A DNA stretch of 39,337 bases from Pseudomonadota bacterium. GTDB lineage: Bacteria > Pseudomonadota > Gammaproteobacteria > Burkholderiales > Burkholderiaceae_C. The notes under the pieces were generated by a model. It saw only the letters and a list, made by a program, of their open reading frames with translations, did no database searches and was not told the DNA's origin. The DNA lies in NCBI GenBank assembly GCA_018241325.1, contig JAFEEB010000075.1, forward strand, positions 1-39,337. Direction: 5' to 3'. Both the position numbers and the translations under genes were made by a program. How positions within the stretch are numbered: the stretch's first letter is position 1; each line of letters opens with the position of its first letter. This document shows positions 24,688 through 32,042 of this stretch, piece after piece.

Positions 24688-24728
24688 CGCTCCCAAGCGC
24701 GAATCTCGCAGCGCGCAGCGCGCAGGGT
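24688..24728 (+). repeat. GC-rich upstream repeat, copy 3
   Basis: CGCTCCCAAGCGCGAATCTC followed by GCAGCGCGCAGCGCGCAGGG matches the two copies at 1-31 and 52-93. As in copy two, a start codon follows within about 10 bases, here the GTG of the RBBP9-like hydrolase gene. Confidence 0.7.
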
Positions 24729-24734
24729 AGTCCA

Positions 24735-25298
24735 GTGACCGCGCTCGGCGTCCTTCTTCTGCCGGGCTGGTTGGACAGCGGCCCCGGCCACTGGCAGACC
24801 CGCTGGCAAGAGCGCCACGGCTTCGTGCGCGTCGAGCAGCACGACTGGCAGCGCCCATTGCGCGGCGACTGGTGCGCGCGGCTGGAAGACGTGGTGCTGG
24901 CGCAGCCGGCGGGGCGCCCGCTGCTGCTGGCCGCGCACAGCCTGGGCTGCCTGCTGGTGGCGTGGTGGGCGGCGCATTCGCGCTCCGCGCAGCGCGTGGC
25001 GGGGGCCTTGCTGGTGGCGCCGCCCGAGATCGAGCGCGCCGACCTGCGTCAGCAAATCCCGGGCTGGGCGCCGCCCGCACGGCAACGCCTTCCCTTTGCC
25101 AGCGCGGTCGTGGCCAGCAGCGACGACCCCTTTGCCCGCCTCGAGTACGCCACCCGACTGGCCGCCGACTGGGGCGCGGCCCTGCATGGCGTCGGGGCGC
25201 GCGGCCACATCAATGCCGACTCGGGTCTGGGCGACTGGCCCCAGGGGCTCGAATGGTTGCAGGACCTGGCCGGCGGGCCTTTGCCCGCCCATCGTTAG
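24735..25298 (+). CDS. RBBP9/YdeN-type serine hydrolase
   Basis: A 187-residue alpha/beta hydrolase of the RBBP9/YdeN family. The N-terminal LLLPGWLDSGPGHWQTRWQ (about 7-25) is the family fingerprint. The predicted triad is Ser69 in AHSLGC, Asp131 in VVASSDDPF and His158 in ARGHINADSGLGDWPQG. The substrate of bacterial members is unknown. It starts with GTG at 24735, just after a GC-rich repeat whose CAGGG may serve as ribosome site. It ends 17 bases before parB, with which it is probably cotranscribed. Confidence 0.92.
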   Translation: MTALGVLLLPGWLDSGPGHWQTRWQERHGFVRVEQHDWQRPLRGDWCARLEDVVLAQPAGRPLLLAAHSLGCLLVAWWAAHSRSAQRVAGALLVAPPEIERADLRQQIPGWAPPARQRLPFASAVVASSDDPFARLEYATRLAADWGAALHGVGARGHINADSGLGDWPQGLEWLQDLAGGPLPAHR

Positions 25299-25315
25299 AA
25301 CGGAGGAGCTTTTTC

Positions 25316-26275
25316 ATGGTCACCAAAAAACCCAAGGGCCTGGGCCGCGGCCTGGACGCGCTGCTCGGTCCCGCCGCCCCCGCCCCCGACGCGGCGGCCA
25401 CGGCGGCCGGCACGCCCATGATGCTGGCCCTGGACGAGATGGGCCCCGGCCAGTACCAGCCGCGCACGCGCATGGACGAAGGCGCGCTCTACGAGCTGGC
25501 CGAGTCCATCAAGGCGCAGGGCATCATGCAGCCGATCCTGGTGCGGCGCATTTCTGAGTCAAAAGTGGCTCCAGCGCGCGACGGACAAGCGCAACCAGCT
25601 ATTGATTCGAGAGCAAACTACGAGATCATCGCCGGCGAACGCCGCTTTCGCGCCGCCCGGCTGGCCGGCCTGGCCGAGGTGCCCGTGCTGGTGCGCGACG
25701 TGCCCGACGAGGCCGCCGCCGCCATGGCGCTGATCGAGAACATCCAGCGCGAAGACCTGAACCCGCTCGAAGAAGCGCAGGGCCTGCAACGTCTGATCCG
25801 CGAATTCGGCCTGACGCACGAGCAGGCCGCCCAGGCCGTGGGCCGCAGCCGCAGCGCCGCCAGCAACCTGCTGCGCCTGCTGCAACTGACCGAGCCGGTG
25901 CAAACCATGCTGATGGCCGGCGATCTGGACATGGGCCATGCCCGCGCCCTGCTCACGCTGGACGGCGCCGCGCAAATCACCGCCGCCAACCAGGTCGCGG
26001 CGCGCAAGCTCAGCGTGCGCGAGGCCGAGGCGCTGGCGCGCAAGCTGTCGGCCGAGTTCAACCTCACGGCCCCGCGCAAGCCCGCCGGCGCGCCCGACAA
26101 GTCCGGCGACGTGCGCCGCGTCGAGGAAGAGTTGTCGGACCTGCTGATGGCGCAGGTCGAGGTGCGCGTCAAGAAGTCCGGCCGGCGCAGCGATGCGCAG
26201 GCGGGCGAGCTGGCGATCGCGTTTGCCTCGCTGGACGAGCTCAACGGCCTGATCGAGCGCCTGCGCGGGCCGTAG
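25316..26275 (+). CDS. parB: Chromosome partitioning protein ParB (Spo0J) with an inserted segment
   Basis: A 319-residue ParB. It has the ParA-interacting start KPKGLGRGLDALLG (6-19), the N-terminal CTP-binding domain with QYQPRTRMDE (47-55), QGIMQPILVR (68-77), YEIIAGERRFRAARLAGL (102-119) and ENIQREDLNPLEEAQG, then the DNA-binding helices with THEQAAQAVGRSRSAASNLLRLLQL, and a C-terminal dimer domain. Between strand ILVRR and YEIIAGERR are about 22 extra residues (79-101; ISESKVAPARDGQAQPAIDS and RAN), where other ParBs have 4-6. They are encoded by a repeat-family copy. GGAGGAG at 25302-25308 is an excellent ribosome site. Three parS sites lie 3.8-4.9 kb upstream. Confidence 0.97.
   Translation: MVTKKPKGLGRGLDALLGPAAPAPDAAATAAGTPMMLALDEMGPGQYQPRTRMDEGALYELAESIKAQGIMQPILVRRISESKVAPARDGQAQPAIDSRANYEIIAGERRFRAARLAGLAEVPVLVRDVPDEAAAAMALIENIQREDLNPLEEAQGLQRLIREFGLTHEQAAQAVGRSRSAASNLLRLLQLTEPVQTMLMAGDLDMGHARALLTLDGAAQITAANQVAARKLSVREAEALARKLSAEFNLTAPRKPAGAPDKSGDVRRVEEELSDLLMAQVEVRVKKSGRRSDAQAGELAIAFASLDELNGLIERLRGP
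25551..25612 (-). repeat. AGCT/GCGC repeat family, copy C, in frame inside parB
   Basis: Read on the minus strand: AGCTGGTTGCGC (25600-25589), 11 bases, then GCGC (ending 25574), giving the same 27-base core as the copies in the MFS gene and moaC. It is flanked by GAATCAAT on one side and GGAGCCACTTTTGACTC on the other. The 12-base AGCTGGTTGCGC is identical to the MFS copy. Confidence 0.75.
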
Positions 26276-26390
26276 CCAAGGGGGCGCCCGGAACCCGGCG
26301 GGCTGCCCGGGGCGAATCGGCCTCTCGCATGAATCGGGATTTCGTGCTGGAACCCGCAAAATTTCGGCAAGGAAAGTGTCGGTATTCGCC

Positions 26391-26927
26391 ATGAAGCGCG
26401 CACGAATGACGCAGGCCAAGGCCGCCGCGGCCTTGCTGGCATGGGGCGTTCTGCCCAGCGCTTGGGCCGGCGTGCCCGTCGTCCCGGGTGCCATCGTCTA
26501 CGCGCCCCTGTCCAGCGCCGCTCCCGTCCCGACCCTGGGCGAATGGTCGCTGACGCTGATGGCCCTGTTGCTGGCCGTGGTGGCCTATCGCGTCTTGCGC
26601 GGTCGTGTCAACGGACGCTTGCTGACGCCGCTGCTGCTGACCGGCGGGCTGGCCGCGGCGGGGCTGGCCGGCCATGATCTGGTGGGTTTGGCCCAGGCCG
26701 TGGTGCCGCAGGTGCAATTCAGCCAGGCGGCCGGAGGCAGCGTCGGCGTGGGTGTCGGGGAGACGCAAATCATCAACACTTCGGGTGTGCCGCAGCAGGT
26801 GACGTCGATGTCGACGCAGCCGGGCTATTCTTTCGTCACGCCACCCGGTTCGCCGCAATGCCAGGTCGGTACCCCCGTCGCGCCGAGCGGCATATGCTAT
26901 GTGGAGATTTCGAGTCCCGTGGAGTGA
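26391..26927 (+). CDS. Secreted protein with internal IPTL-type sorting signal (midcut-by-XrtH-like)
   Basis: A 178-residue exported protein with a signal peptide (about 1-26, ending PSAWA). At 46-52 it has VPTLGEW, followed by a hydrophobic segment (53-66) and a basic stretch RVLRGRVNGR (67-76): a complete IPTL-type exosortase H sorting signal. In ordinary IPTL-CTERM proteins this signal is at the extreme C-terminus. Here another hydrophobic segment (77-105) and about 70 more residues with two Cys follow. This matches the layout I know as midcut-by-XrtH proteins. No exosortase gene is in this window. The start is uncertain: ATG 26391 is used, but GTG 26376 is possible, with AAGGAAA at 26369-26375. 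Confidence 0.7.
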   Translation: MKRARMTQAKAAAALLAWGVLPSAWAGVPVVPGAIVYAPLSSAAPVPTLGEWSLTLMALLLAVVAYRVLRGRVNGRLLTPLLLTGGLAAAGLAGHDLVGLAQAVVPQVQFSQAAGGSVGVGVGETQIINTSGVPQQVTSMSTQPGYSFVTPPGSPQCQVGTPVAPSGICYVEISSPVE

Positions 26928-26992
26928 GCGGCACGGGTTCGTTTGATCGAGATTCAAGGCCGCGCATGACCGCCTGAGCGCCGCGAACGCCG

Positions 26993-27766
26993 ATGGTTCA
27001 GTTGTACATCGCCACCGCCGCCATGTGCCTGGCGGCGGTTCTGTTTCTGGAATCGCTTGCACCCTTGCACCCGGCCGAGGTGCCCTTGCGCCGCTGGGCG
27101 CACAACGCGGCGCTCTCGGTGCTCTCGGTCGGAACGGTGCTGGCCACGCCCTTGTTGTTCTGGGCGGCGGCGGGCGCCCTGGGCCTGCGGCCCGGCGCAG
27201 GCTGGTTGGCGCGCTGGGGGCTGCCCGACTGGGGCCAGTGGGGGCTCACGTTCATCGTGATGGACGGCCTGGCCTATGCGCTGCACCGCCTCTCGCACGC
27301 CGTGCCCTGGCTGTGGCGCCTGCACGCCGTGCACCACAGCGACGTGCAGCTGGACGCCACCACCACGCACCGCCACCACCCGCTGGAGAGCGCGTTCACC
27401 ACCGCGGCCACCGTGCCGGTGCTGGTGCTGCTGGGGCCGCCCATGCTGGCGGTGCTGGCCTACAGTGGGGTGGCGCTGGCCGTCAGCACGCTGTCGCACG
27501 GCAATCTGCGGCTGCCGGCCGCGCTGGATCGTTGGCTGCGGCCGTGGGTGGTGACGCCGGCGTATCACCGCCTGCACCACAGCGCCCACCAGCCCCAGAC
27601 CGACAGCAACTACGCCACCGTGCTGCCTTTGTTCGACCACCTGCTGCGCAGCGCCGGTACGGTGCCGGGCGACGCGGGCCGGCAGCTGACCATGGGCCTG
27701 CCGTCGCGACGCGATGCGAGCAGCCAGACCGTGTGGGCCTTGCTGCGCGCGCCGTTTCGGGGCTGA
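26993..27766 (+). CDS. Fatty acid hydroxylase / sterol desaturase family membrane protein
   Basis: A 257-residue di-iron membrane oxygenase of the fatty acid hydroxylase superfamily. The eight-His pattern is visible: HRLSH (98-102), HAVHH (111-115), HRHH (126-129) and YHRLHHS (191-197). Several hydrophobic segments surround it (about 5-22, 40-62, 83-97, 135-165). The bacterial members act on lipids or carotenoids, or are uncharacterised; the substrate here is unknown. The preceding IPTL protein ends 66 bases upstream on the same strand. Weak ribosome site. The family assignment is secure from the His boxes, the exact reaction is not. Confidence 0.9.
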   Translation: MVQLYIATAAMCLAAVLFLESLAPLHPAEVPLRRWAHNAALSVLSVGTVLATPLLFWAAAGALGLRPGAGWLARWGLPDWGQWGLTFIVMDGLAYALHRLSHAVPWLWRLHAVHHSDVQLDATTTHRHHPLESAFTTAATVPVLVLLGPPMLAVLAYSGVALAVSTLSHGNLRLPAALDRWLRPWVVTPAYHRLHHSAHQPQTDSNYATVLPLFDHLLRSAGTVPGDAGRQLTMGLPSRRDASSQTVWALLRAPFRG

Positions 27767-28028
27767 GAGCCTGCAAAAAATTCCCTCACGCCCGCCTCGA
27801 CTGCCCAAACGTCCCCGCTCGGCTTTGCCAATACTCGCCGTAGCCCGAGCTGCGGCTGCGTTTTGCGCCTGGATCAGGAGCGTTTTGTCAGTCCTTTCGG
27901 GCGCGCCGAATTCATTCGCAGCCTCCAAGCCGTCAGGGCGGGGCCGATCGGCGGTTTTTTTCCGTTGCATGCCGGCCGCGCACACGGTGTAAGCTGCGCC
28001 CTCGCCGACCCGCGGCCGAGATCCCACC
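27767..28028. other. 262-bp intergenic region with a weak terminator-like palindrome
   Basis: No gene is seen. Near the right end, GCCGATCGGC (27943-27952) is followed by GGTTTTTTT (27953-27961), which could be a weak rho-independent terminator for the hydroxylase gene. The left half is more A/T-rich than the neighbouring genes and may be an old mobile sequence, but no second copy is present in this window. Confidence 0.35.
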
Positions 28029-28739
28029 ATGCCATTGCCCCGCAGCCGAGTCCCCGATCCGCTTGAAATGCTGGCGTTGGCGCGCGCCTTGGCCGAGCAT
28101 CCCGCCACGGCCGTGCGCGCCGCCCGCGTCAGCGTGGTGCGCCTGCGGCGCGCCCTCACGCGCTCGCCGCGCTCGCTGTTTTTGCGTGAGCTGGTGACCC
28201 AGCCCATGGCGGTGGGCGCCATCTGCGCCAGCTCGCCGCACCTGGCCGCGCGCATGGCGGCGCTGGTCGATCCGGCCAGCGACGGCCTGGTGGTGGAGCT
28301 GGGCGGTGGCACGGGCGTCATCACCGCGGCCCTGCTGGCGCGCGGCGTGCCGCCGGCTCGGCTGGTGGTGGTGGAGCAGTCCGAGCGCCTGGCCGCCCAC
28401 CTGCGCCAGCGCTTTGCGGCGGTGCCGGTGCTGCAGGGCGACGCGGCCGAGCTGCCGCAGCTGCTGGCGCGACTGGACGACGAGCGCCGGCAACTGCCGG
28501 TGCTGCACATCGTCTCGGGCCTGCCACTGCTGTCCATCCCCGAGCCCAGCCGGGGGCGCATTCTTGCGGCCGGCGCTGCCGTGCTGGCGCCGCAAGGGCG
28601 CCTGCTGCAATTCACCTACGCGCTGCGCGGCGTCTCTCCATGGCAGCAGGTCGGCCTGGCGTGCCTGCGCCGCGAGCGGGTGCTGGCCAACCTGCCGCCG
28701 GCGCGGGTGGACGTGCTGGGCCCGGCCCCGCCGGTGTGA
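28029..28739 (+). CDS. SAM-dependent methyltransferase, PmtA-like (phospholipid N-methyltransferase)
   Basis: A 236-residue class I methyltransferase related to PmtA, the enzyme that methylates phosphatidylethanolamine. The pre-motif FLRELVTQPMAVGAICASSPHLAARMA (51-77), SAM motif VVELGGGTGVITAAL (88-102), VVVEQSERLAAHL, LQGDAAELPQLL and the HIVSGLPLLSIP segment follow the PmtA/Ksg-like pattern, and LLQFTYALRG is a PmtA feature. About 50 N-terminal residues are basic. Phosphatidylethanolamine methylation is inference; an rRNA or other substrate cannot be excluded. It is followed by the riboswitch region of the TerC gene. Confidence 0.82.
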   Translation: MPLPRSRVPDPLEMLALARALAEHPATAVRAARVSVVRLRRALTRSPRSLFLRELVTQPMAVGAICASSPHLAARMAALVDPASDGLVVELGGGTGVITAALLARGVPPARLVVVEQSERLAAHLRQRFAAVPVLQGDAAELPQLLARLDDERRQLPVLHIVSGLPLLSIPEPSRGRILAAGAAVLAPQGRLLQFTYALRGVSPWQQVGLACLRRERVLANLPPARVDVLGPAPPV

Positions 28740-28761
28740 CGCCGGCCCCGGCCGGGGAAGC

Positions 28762-28790
28762 TTGCCAAAACCGCCGATGAATGGTCCAAT
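28762..28790 (+). promoter_or_regulatory. Candidate sigma-70 promoter for the riboswitch-terC transcript
   Basis: TTGCCA (28762-28767) and TCCAAT (28785-28790) are separated by 17 bases, matching the -35 consensus at 5 of 6 and the -10 at 4 of 6. A transcript would begin about 28797, just before the riboswitch aptamer. Confidence 0.5.
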
Positions 28791-28797
28791 ACGCGGT

Positions 28798-28900
28798 TGT
28801 TGAAGGGGAGTAGCTCCCCGCCGCGCCGCGTTGACACGTATGGCGCGGCATCGCCGGCTCGTCAATACGAAGCGCGAAGGCCCCGGGCCTTTGCCGCCTT
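28798..28900 (+). promoter_or_regulatory. yybP-ykoY (Mn2+) riboswitch aptamer
   Basis: The conserved 5' element AAGGGGAGTAGCTCCCC (28803-28819) and the 3' element CTCGTCAATACGAAG (28858-28872) are present. Between them is a variable stem (CCGCGCC...GGCGCGG), and AAGGCC...GGCCTTTGCC lies on the 3' side. Downstream is a terC-family gene, the standard target of this manganese-sensing riboswitch. The aptamer fit is strong by eye; the switching mechanism is not determined. Confidence 0.88.
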
Positions 28901-28944
28901 CCGGGCCGACGGGCAGCTTGCCCCGTTCGGGACGAGTTGCCGAG

Positions 28945-29002
28945 CAAGACCTTCGATCAAAACCCCGCTCGGGGTGCGTTTGGTCGAATCTCGCAGGTCT
29001 TG
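28945..29002 (+). promoter_or_regulatory. Long hairpin in the terC leader, likely part of the expression platform
   Basis: CAAGACCT (28945-28952) pairs with AGGTCTTG (28995-29002), enclosing TTCGATCAAAACCCC / GGGGTGCGTTTGGTCGAA with a GCTC loop. It lies 43 bases after the aptamer and 100 bases before the terC start. It has no poly-T tail, so it could act through alternative pairing or Rho rather than as a simple terminator. The remaining 363-bp space (28740-29102) holds no gene. Confidence 0.5.
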
Positions 29003-29102
29003 CCGCAAACCCCTGGGGCCCCGTGCCCGCATCGCCGCAAACCCGCCAGGACCTGGGCGCGCCGGGCGGATCGATGCCTTGCAACTTCTGGAGCCTCTCG
29101 TC

Positions 29103-29801
29103 ATGGAATTTCTCTCCGCCCCCTGGTGGTCCGCCCTGCTGGCGATCATCCTGATCGACCTGGTGCTGGCCGGCGACAACGCCATCGTCATTGCCCTGGC
29201 CGCGCGCAGCCTGCCCAAGGCGCTGCAAACCAAGGCCATCCTCTGGGGCACGGTGGGCGCCATCGGCGTGCGCACGCTGATGACGCTGGTCGTGGTGTGG
29301 CTGCTGAAGATCCCCGGCCTGATGCTGGCCGGCGGCCTGGGCCTGCTGTGGATCGCCTACAAGCTGGTGGCCGACACGGGCGAGGGCAACGAGGAGCACG
29401 GCCCGGCCGCGACCACCTTCTGGGGCGCGATGAAGACCATCGTCATCGCCGACGCGCTGATGGGCATCGACAACGTGCTGGGCGTGGCCGGCGCGGCGCA
29501 CGGCGCGATGGACCTGGTGGTGATCGGCCTGCTCATCAGCGTGCCGATCGTGGTGTTCGGCTCCACCCTGGTGCTGAAACTGGTCGAGCGCTTTCCCATC
29601 ATCATCCAGCTGGGCGCGGCGGTGCTGGCGTTCACGGCGGCCTCGATGATCAATGCCGAGCCTCTGCTGGCGCGCTGGCTGGGCGGCGACGAAAGCGCGG
29701 CCACCATGGCGCGCTGGGCCCTGGTGGCGCTGGCCATCGCGGGCGTGCTGGGCGCGGCACACTGGAGCATGCGCCGGCGCGCCGCGGTCGATGGCGATTG
29801 A
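29103..29801 (+). CDS. TerC family protein under riboswitch control (probable Mn2+ exporter)
   Basis: A 232-residue inner membrane protein with about seven hydrophobic segments. The two acidic TerC motifs are present: IDLVLAGDNAIVIALAA (about 18-34) and ADALMGIDNVLGVAGAA (about 117-133). TerC/Alx/MntX-type proteins are known to export Mn2+, protecting from manganese excess and supporting metal loading of exported enzymes. The 300-base leader with a yybP-ykoY riboswitch fits induction by Mn2+. GGAG lies 11 bases before the ATG. A paralogue is encoded at 37963-38664. The small YvlD-like gene follows 26 bases later and may share the transcript. Confidence 0.92.
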   Translation: MEFLSAPWWSALLAIILIDLVLAGDNAIVIALAARSLPKALQTKAILWGTVGAIGVRTLMTLVVVWLLKIPGLMLAGGLGLLWIAYKLVADTGEGNEEHGPAATTFWGAMKTIVIADALMGIDNVLGVAGAAHGAMDLVVIGLLISVPIVVFGSTLVLKLVERFPIIIQLGAAVLAFTAASMINAEPLLARWLGGDESAATMARWALVALAIAGVLGAAHWSMRRRAAVDGD

Positions 29802-29827
29802 CTTGCAACTGCGCTATGCTGCCGGCC

Positions 29828-30169
29828 ATGGGACTGATTCTGAACTGGGTGCTGTCGGCGCTGGCCCTGCTGGGCGTGGCCTATCTGTACAGCGGCGTGG
29901 CGGTGGCGAGTTTCGGCTCGGCCATGTGGGCAGCGCTGGTGATCGGGTTGCTCAACGCGCTGGTGCGCCCCGTGCTGGTGGTGCTGACGATCCCCATCAC
30001 CATCGTCACCCTCGGGTTGTTCCTGTTCGTCATCAACGCGCTGATGTTCTGGGCCGCCTCGGGGCTGCTCAAGGGCTTTCACGTCAATGGCTTCTGGGCC
30101 GCGCTGATCGGCTCGCTGATCTACTCGGCGCTGCGCCTGCTGATCGACGCGGTGCTGCAGCGCGGGTGA
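29828..30169 (+). CDS. Phage holin family IV / YvlD-like small membrane protein
   Basis: A 113-residue membrane protein with four hydrophobic segments (about 5-22, 32-56, 58-80, 88-108). Despite the domain name (mycobacteriophage holin family 4, DUF360), chromosomal members such as YvlD are not phage holins. The motif LLNALVRPVLVVLTIPITIVTLGLF (41-65) is the family core. Function is unknown; some relatives belong to envelope-stress regulons. Nothing phage-like surrounds the gene. It follows terC by 26 bases, so riboswitch control may extend to it. Confidence 0.88.
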   Translation: MGLILNWVLSALALLGVAYLYSGVAVASFGSAMWAALVIGLLNALVRPVLVVLTIPITIVTLGLFLFVINALMFWAASGLLKGFHVNGFWAALIGSLIYSALRLLIDAVLQRG

Positions 30170-30189
30170 GCGGCACTTCTGTCGTTCCG

Positions 30190-30370
30190 ACACCCGCAGC
30201 GCCTGAAACGCAACCAAACGAAGGGCCGCGGAGCAGGCCAGGCCAGCGATCGCCGTGGCCGGGGTCTGCCCGGCCAGGGGCGAGCCTTGCGGGCCGGGTC
30301 GGGCCAGTGGCCCGGCTTCCTTCAGGGGCTGGGCGAAACATCGCGCAGCAAGTGGAGACCGGGGGTGTAT
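30190..30370 (-). repeat. 3'-end dispersed repeat, copy 2 (after the M48 gene)
   Basis: Read on the minus strand it starts a few bases after the M48 stop codon with CACCCCCGGTCTCCACTTGC, then TGCGCGATGTTTCGCCCAGC, and ends with CAGGCGCTGCGGGTG. It matches the sequence after parA (23262-23410) in the same orientation relative to the gene, with about 30 extra bases in the middle (GGCCCGACCCGGCCCGCAAG region). The whole 205-base space between the convergent YvlD and M48 genes is essentially this repeat. Confidence 0.75.
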
Positions 30371-30374
30371 CACC

Positions 30375-31982
30375 TCACCGAAACTTCTTTTCGTCCTCGC
30401 GTTGCTGGTGCAGCAGCGCCTGCGCCTGGCGCAGCCGCGCATCGACGATGCTGACCTCGATCAGCTCGGCGCTGCCGCCGGGGTGCTGGCGTGCCCAGTC
30501 CTGCGCGGCGCGCCAGCGGTTGACGGCGCCGGCATAGTCCAGTTGCGCCATCGGCGCCTCGCCTTCGGCGCGCAAGGCACGCAGCGTCTGGCCTTGCGCG
30601 GCTTCGGCCTGCGCCAGGGCCTGCCAGGCGCTGGCGTCCAGCGGATGATCGCCCACCCAGGTGCGCAGCTGCGACGCGGCTTCGCCGGCCTGGCCGGTGC
30701 GCGTGAGGGCTTGCGCGCGCAGCAGCAGGGCCGCGCGCCCGGCCTGGCCCCGCGGATCGCTCGTCGTGGCCGGTGCTTCGGCCTTCAGGAGATCGAGGGC
30801 GCGCTGCGGCTGGTCAGCGCGCAAGGCCAGTTCAGCCTGCAGTAAATGCACCTGATGCGTGGCGCGCGGGTGGCCGGCCACCAGGGGCAGCAATTGCGCG
30901 GCCAGCGCCTGGGCGCGCGGCAGATCGCGCAGCTCGACCTGCGCCAACGCGGCGGCATAGAGCACGCCGGCACGGCGCGCCAGCGGTTGGCTGGCAAAGC
31001 CGCTTTGGCCGGGCTCGTCCGCCCAGGTGCGCAGCGCATCCACCCCCGGGCGCGAGAGCACGCGTGCGCGCGCCGCCACCAGCAATGCCTCAAGGTCGGG
31101 GGCGAGCGCCCGGCGCGGCAAGGTCTGCTGGCGCTGCTGCATGTCGGCAATGCGCTGGGTGGTGAGCGGGTGGCTGCGCAGATAGGGCCACTCGCCGTTA
31201 TCGTCCACGCGCGCGGCGGCCTGCAGCTTCTCGAACATGCTGACGAAGCCCTGCGGCGCAAAGCCGGCCTGGGTCATCACGGCGTAGCCCACGCGGTCGG
31301 CCTCGCGCTCCATGTCGCGCGAGAAGTTGAGCTGCTGCTGAATCACCGCCGCCTGCCCGCCCACCGCCAGCGCAGCGCCCGCCTGGGGATTTTTGCTGGC
31401 GGCCACCGCGCCTGCCACCATGGCCGCGATCAGCAGCGGCATCTGGCGGCTTTGCTGGCCCAGCAGGCGGGCGATGTGGCGCTGGGTGATGTGGCTCATC
31501 TCGTGCCCCAGCACGGAGGCCAGCTCGTCGCGCGAGGCCACCGCCCCCACCAGCCCCAGGTGCAGGCCCATGTAGCCGCCCGGCAGGGCAAAGGCGTTGA
31601 TGCTGCGGTCGCGCCCCAGCAGCACGCGCCAGGCGTAGCGCTCGTCCAGCTCGGGCGGCAACTCGCCGCGCGCACGCGCGCCCACCATCAGCGCGCGCCA
31701 GATGCCGTCCACGTACTCGCCCACCACGGCGTCGTCGATGTAGTCCGGGTCGCGGTAGAGCTCGCGCGCGATCAGGTCGCCCAGCTTGCGCTCCTCCAGC
31801 GGTGTCATCTCGCCGGCGTCGCCCAGCGAGGGCAGCCCGCGCGGCGCGTCGGGGGCGGGCTGCGCGCGCGCGGGGGCGGCGGCCAAGGCCAGCGCCGCCA
31901 GAACGGCCGCCGCGGCGAGGCGGCGCACGGAACGCCCGGCACGCGGCGCGCCGGCGGGCGATGGAGCAAGCACGGTCTTCAT
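30375..31982 (-). CDS. bepA: Periplasmic M48 metalloprotease with TPR tail, BepA-like
   Basis: A 535-residue exported protease/chaperone. Signal peptide about 1-40 (ending APARA). The M48 zinc site HEMSH (160-164, His160, Glu161, His164) and third-ligand region [14 protein letters not shown] are present, after [25 protein letters not shown]. The C-terminal third (about 330-535) is helical with TPR-like repeats. This is the architecture of E. coli BepA (YfgC), which works with BAM and LptD in outer membrane protein quality control; length fits (about 487 in E. coli). The ATG at 31982 starts the signal peptide after an AGGGG. It is divergent from moaC with 60 bases between the starts. The symbol is by analogy. 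Confidence 0.9.
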   Translation of the reverse strand: MKTVLAPSPAGAPRAGRSVRRLAAAAVLAALALAAAPARAQPAPDAPRGLPSLGDAGEMTPLEERKLGDLIARELYRDPDYIDDAVVGEYVDGIWRALMVGARARGELPPELDERYAWRVLLGRDRSINAFALPGGYMGLHLGLVGAVASRDELASVLGHEMSHITQRHIARLLGQQSRQMPLLIAAMVAGAVAASKNPQAGAALAVGGQAAVIQQQLNFSRDMEREADRVGYAVMTQAGFAPQGFVSMFEKLQAAARVDDNGEWPYLRSHPLTTQRIADMQQRQQTLPRRALAPDLEALLVAARARVLSRPGVDALRTWADEPGQSGFASQPLARRAGVLYAAALAQVELRDLPRAQALAAQLLPLVAGHPRATHQVHLLQAELALRADQPQRALDLLKAEAPATTSDPRGQAGRAALLLRAQALTRTGQAGEAASQLRTWVGDHPLDASAWQALAQAEAAQGQTLRALRAEGEAPMAQLDYAGAVNRWRAAQDWARQHPGGSAELIEVSIVDARLRQAQALLHQQREDEKKFR

Positions 31983-32042
31983 GGGTGCCCCTATGATGCC
32001 CAATTCATCTTCGGTGTTCCTCGGACCTTGTTTCGGATTGCC

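Noticed and set aside
27767-28028. Small gene in the hydroxylase-methyltransferase space
   Set aside because: Short open frames lack ribosome sites and recognisable sequence.
29828-30169. Phage remnant, from the holin-like gene
   Set aside because: The YvlD/holin-IV family is common on bacterial chromosomes, and no other phage gene is nearby.
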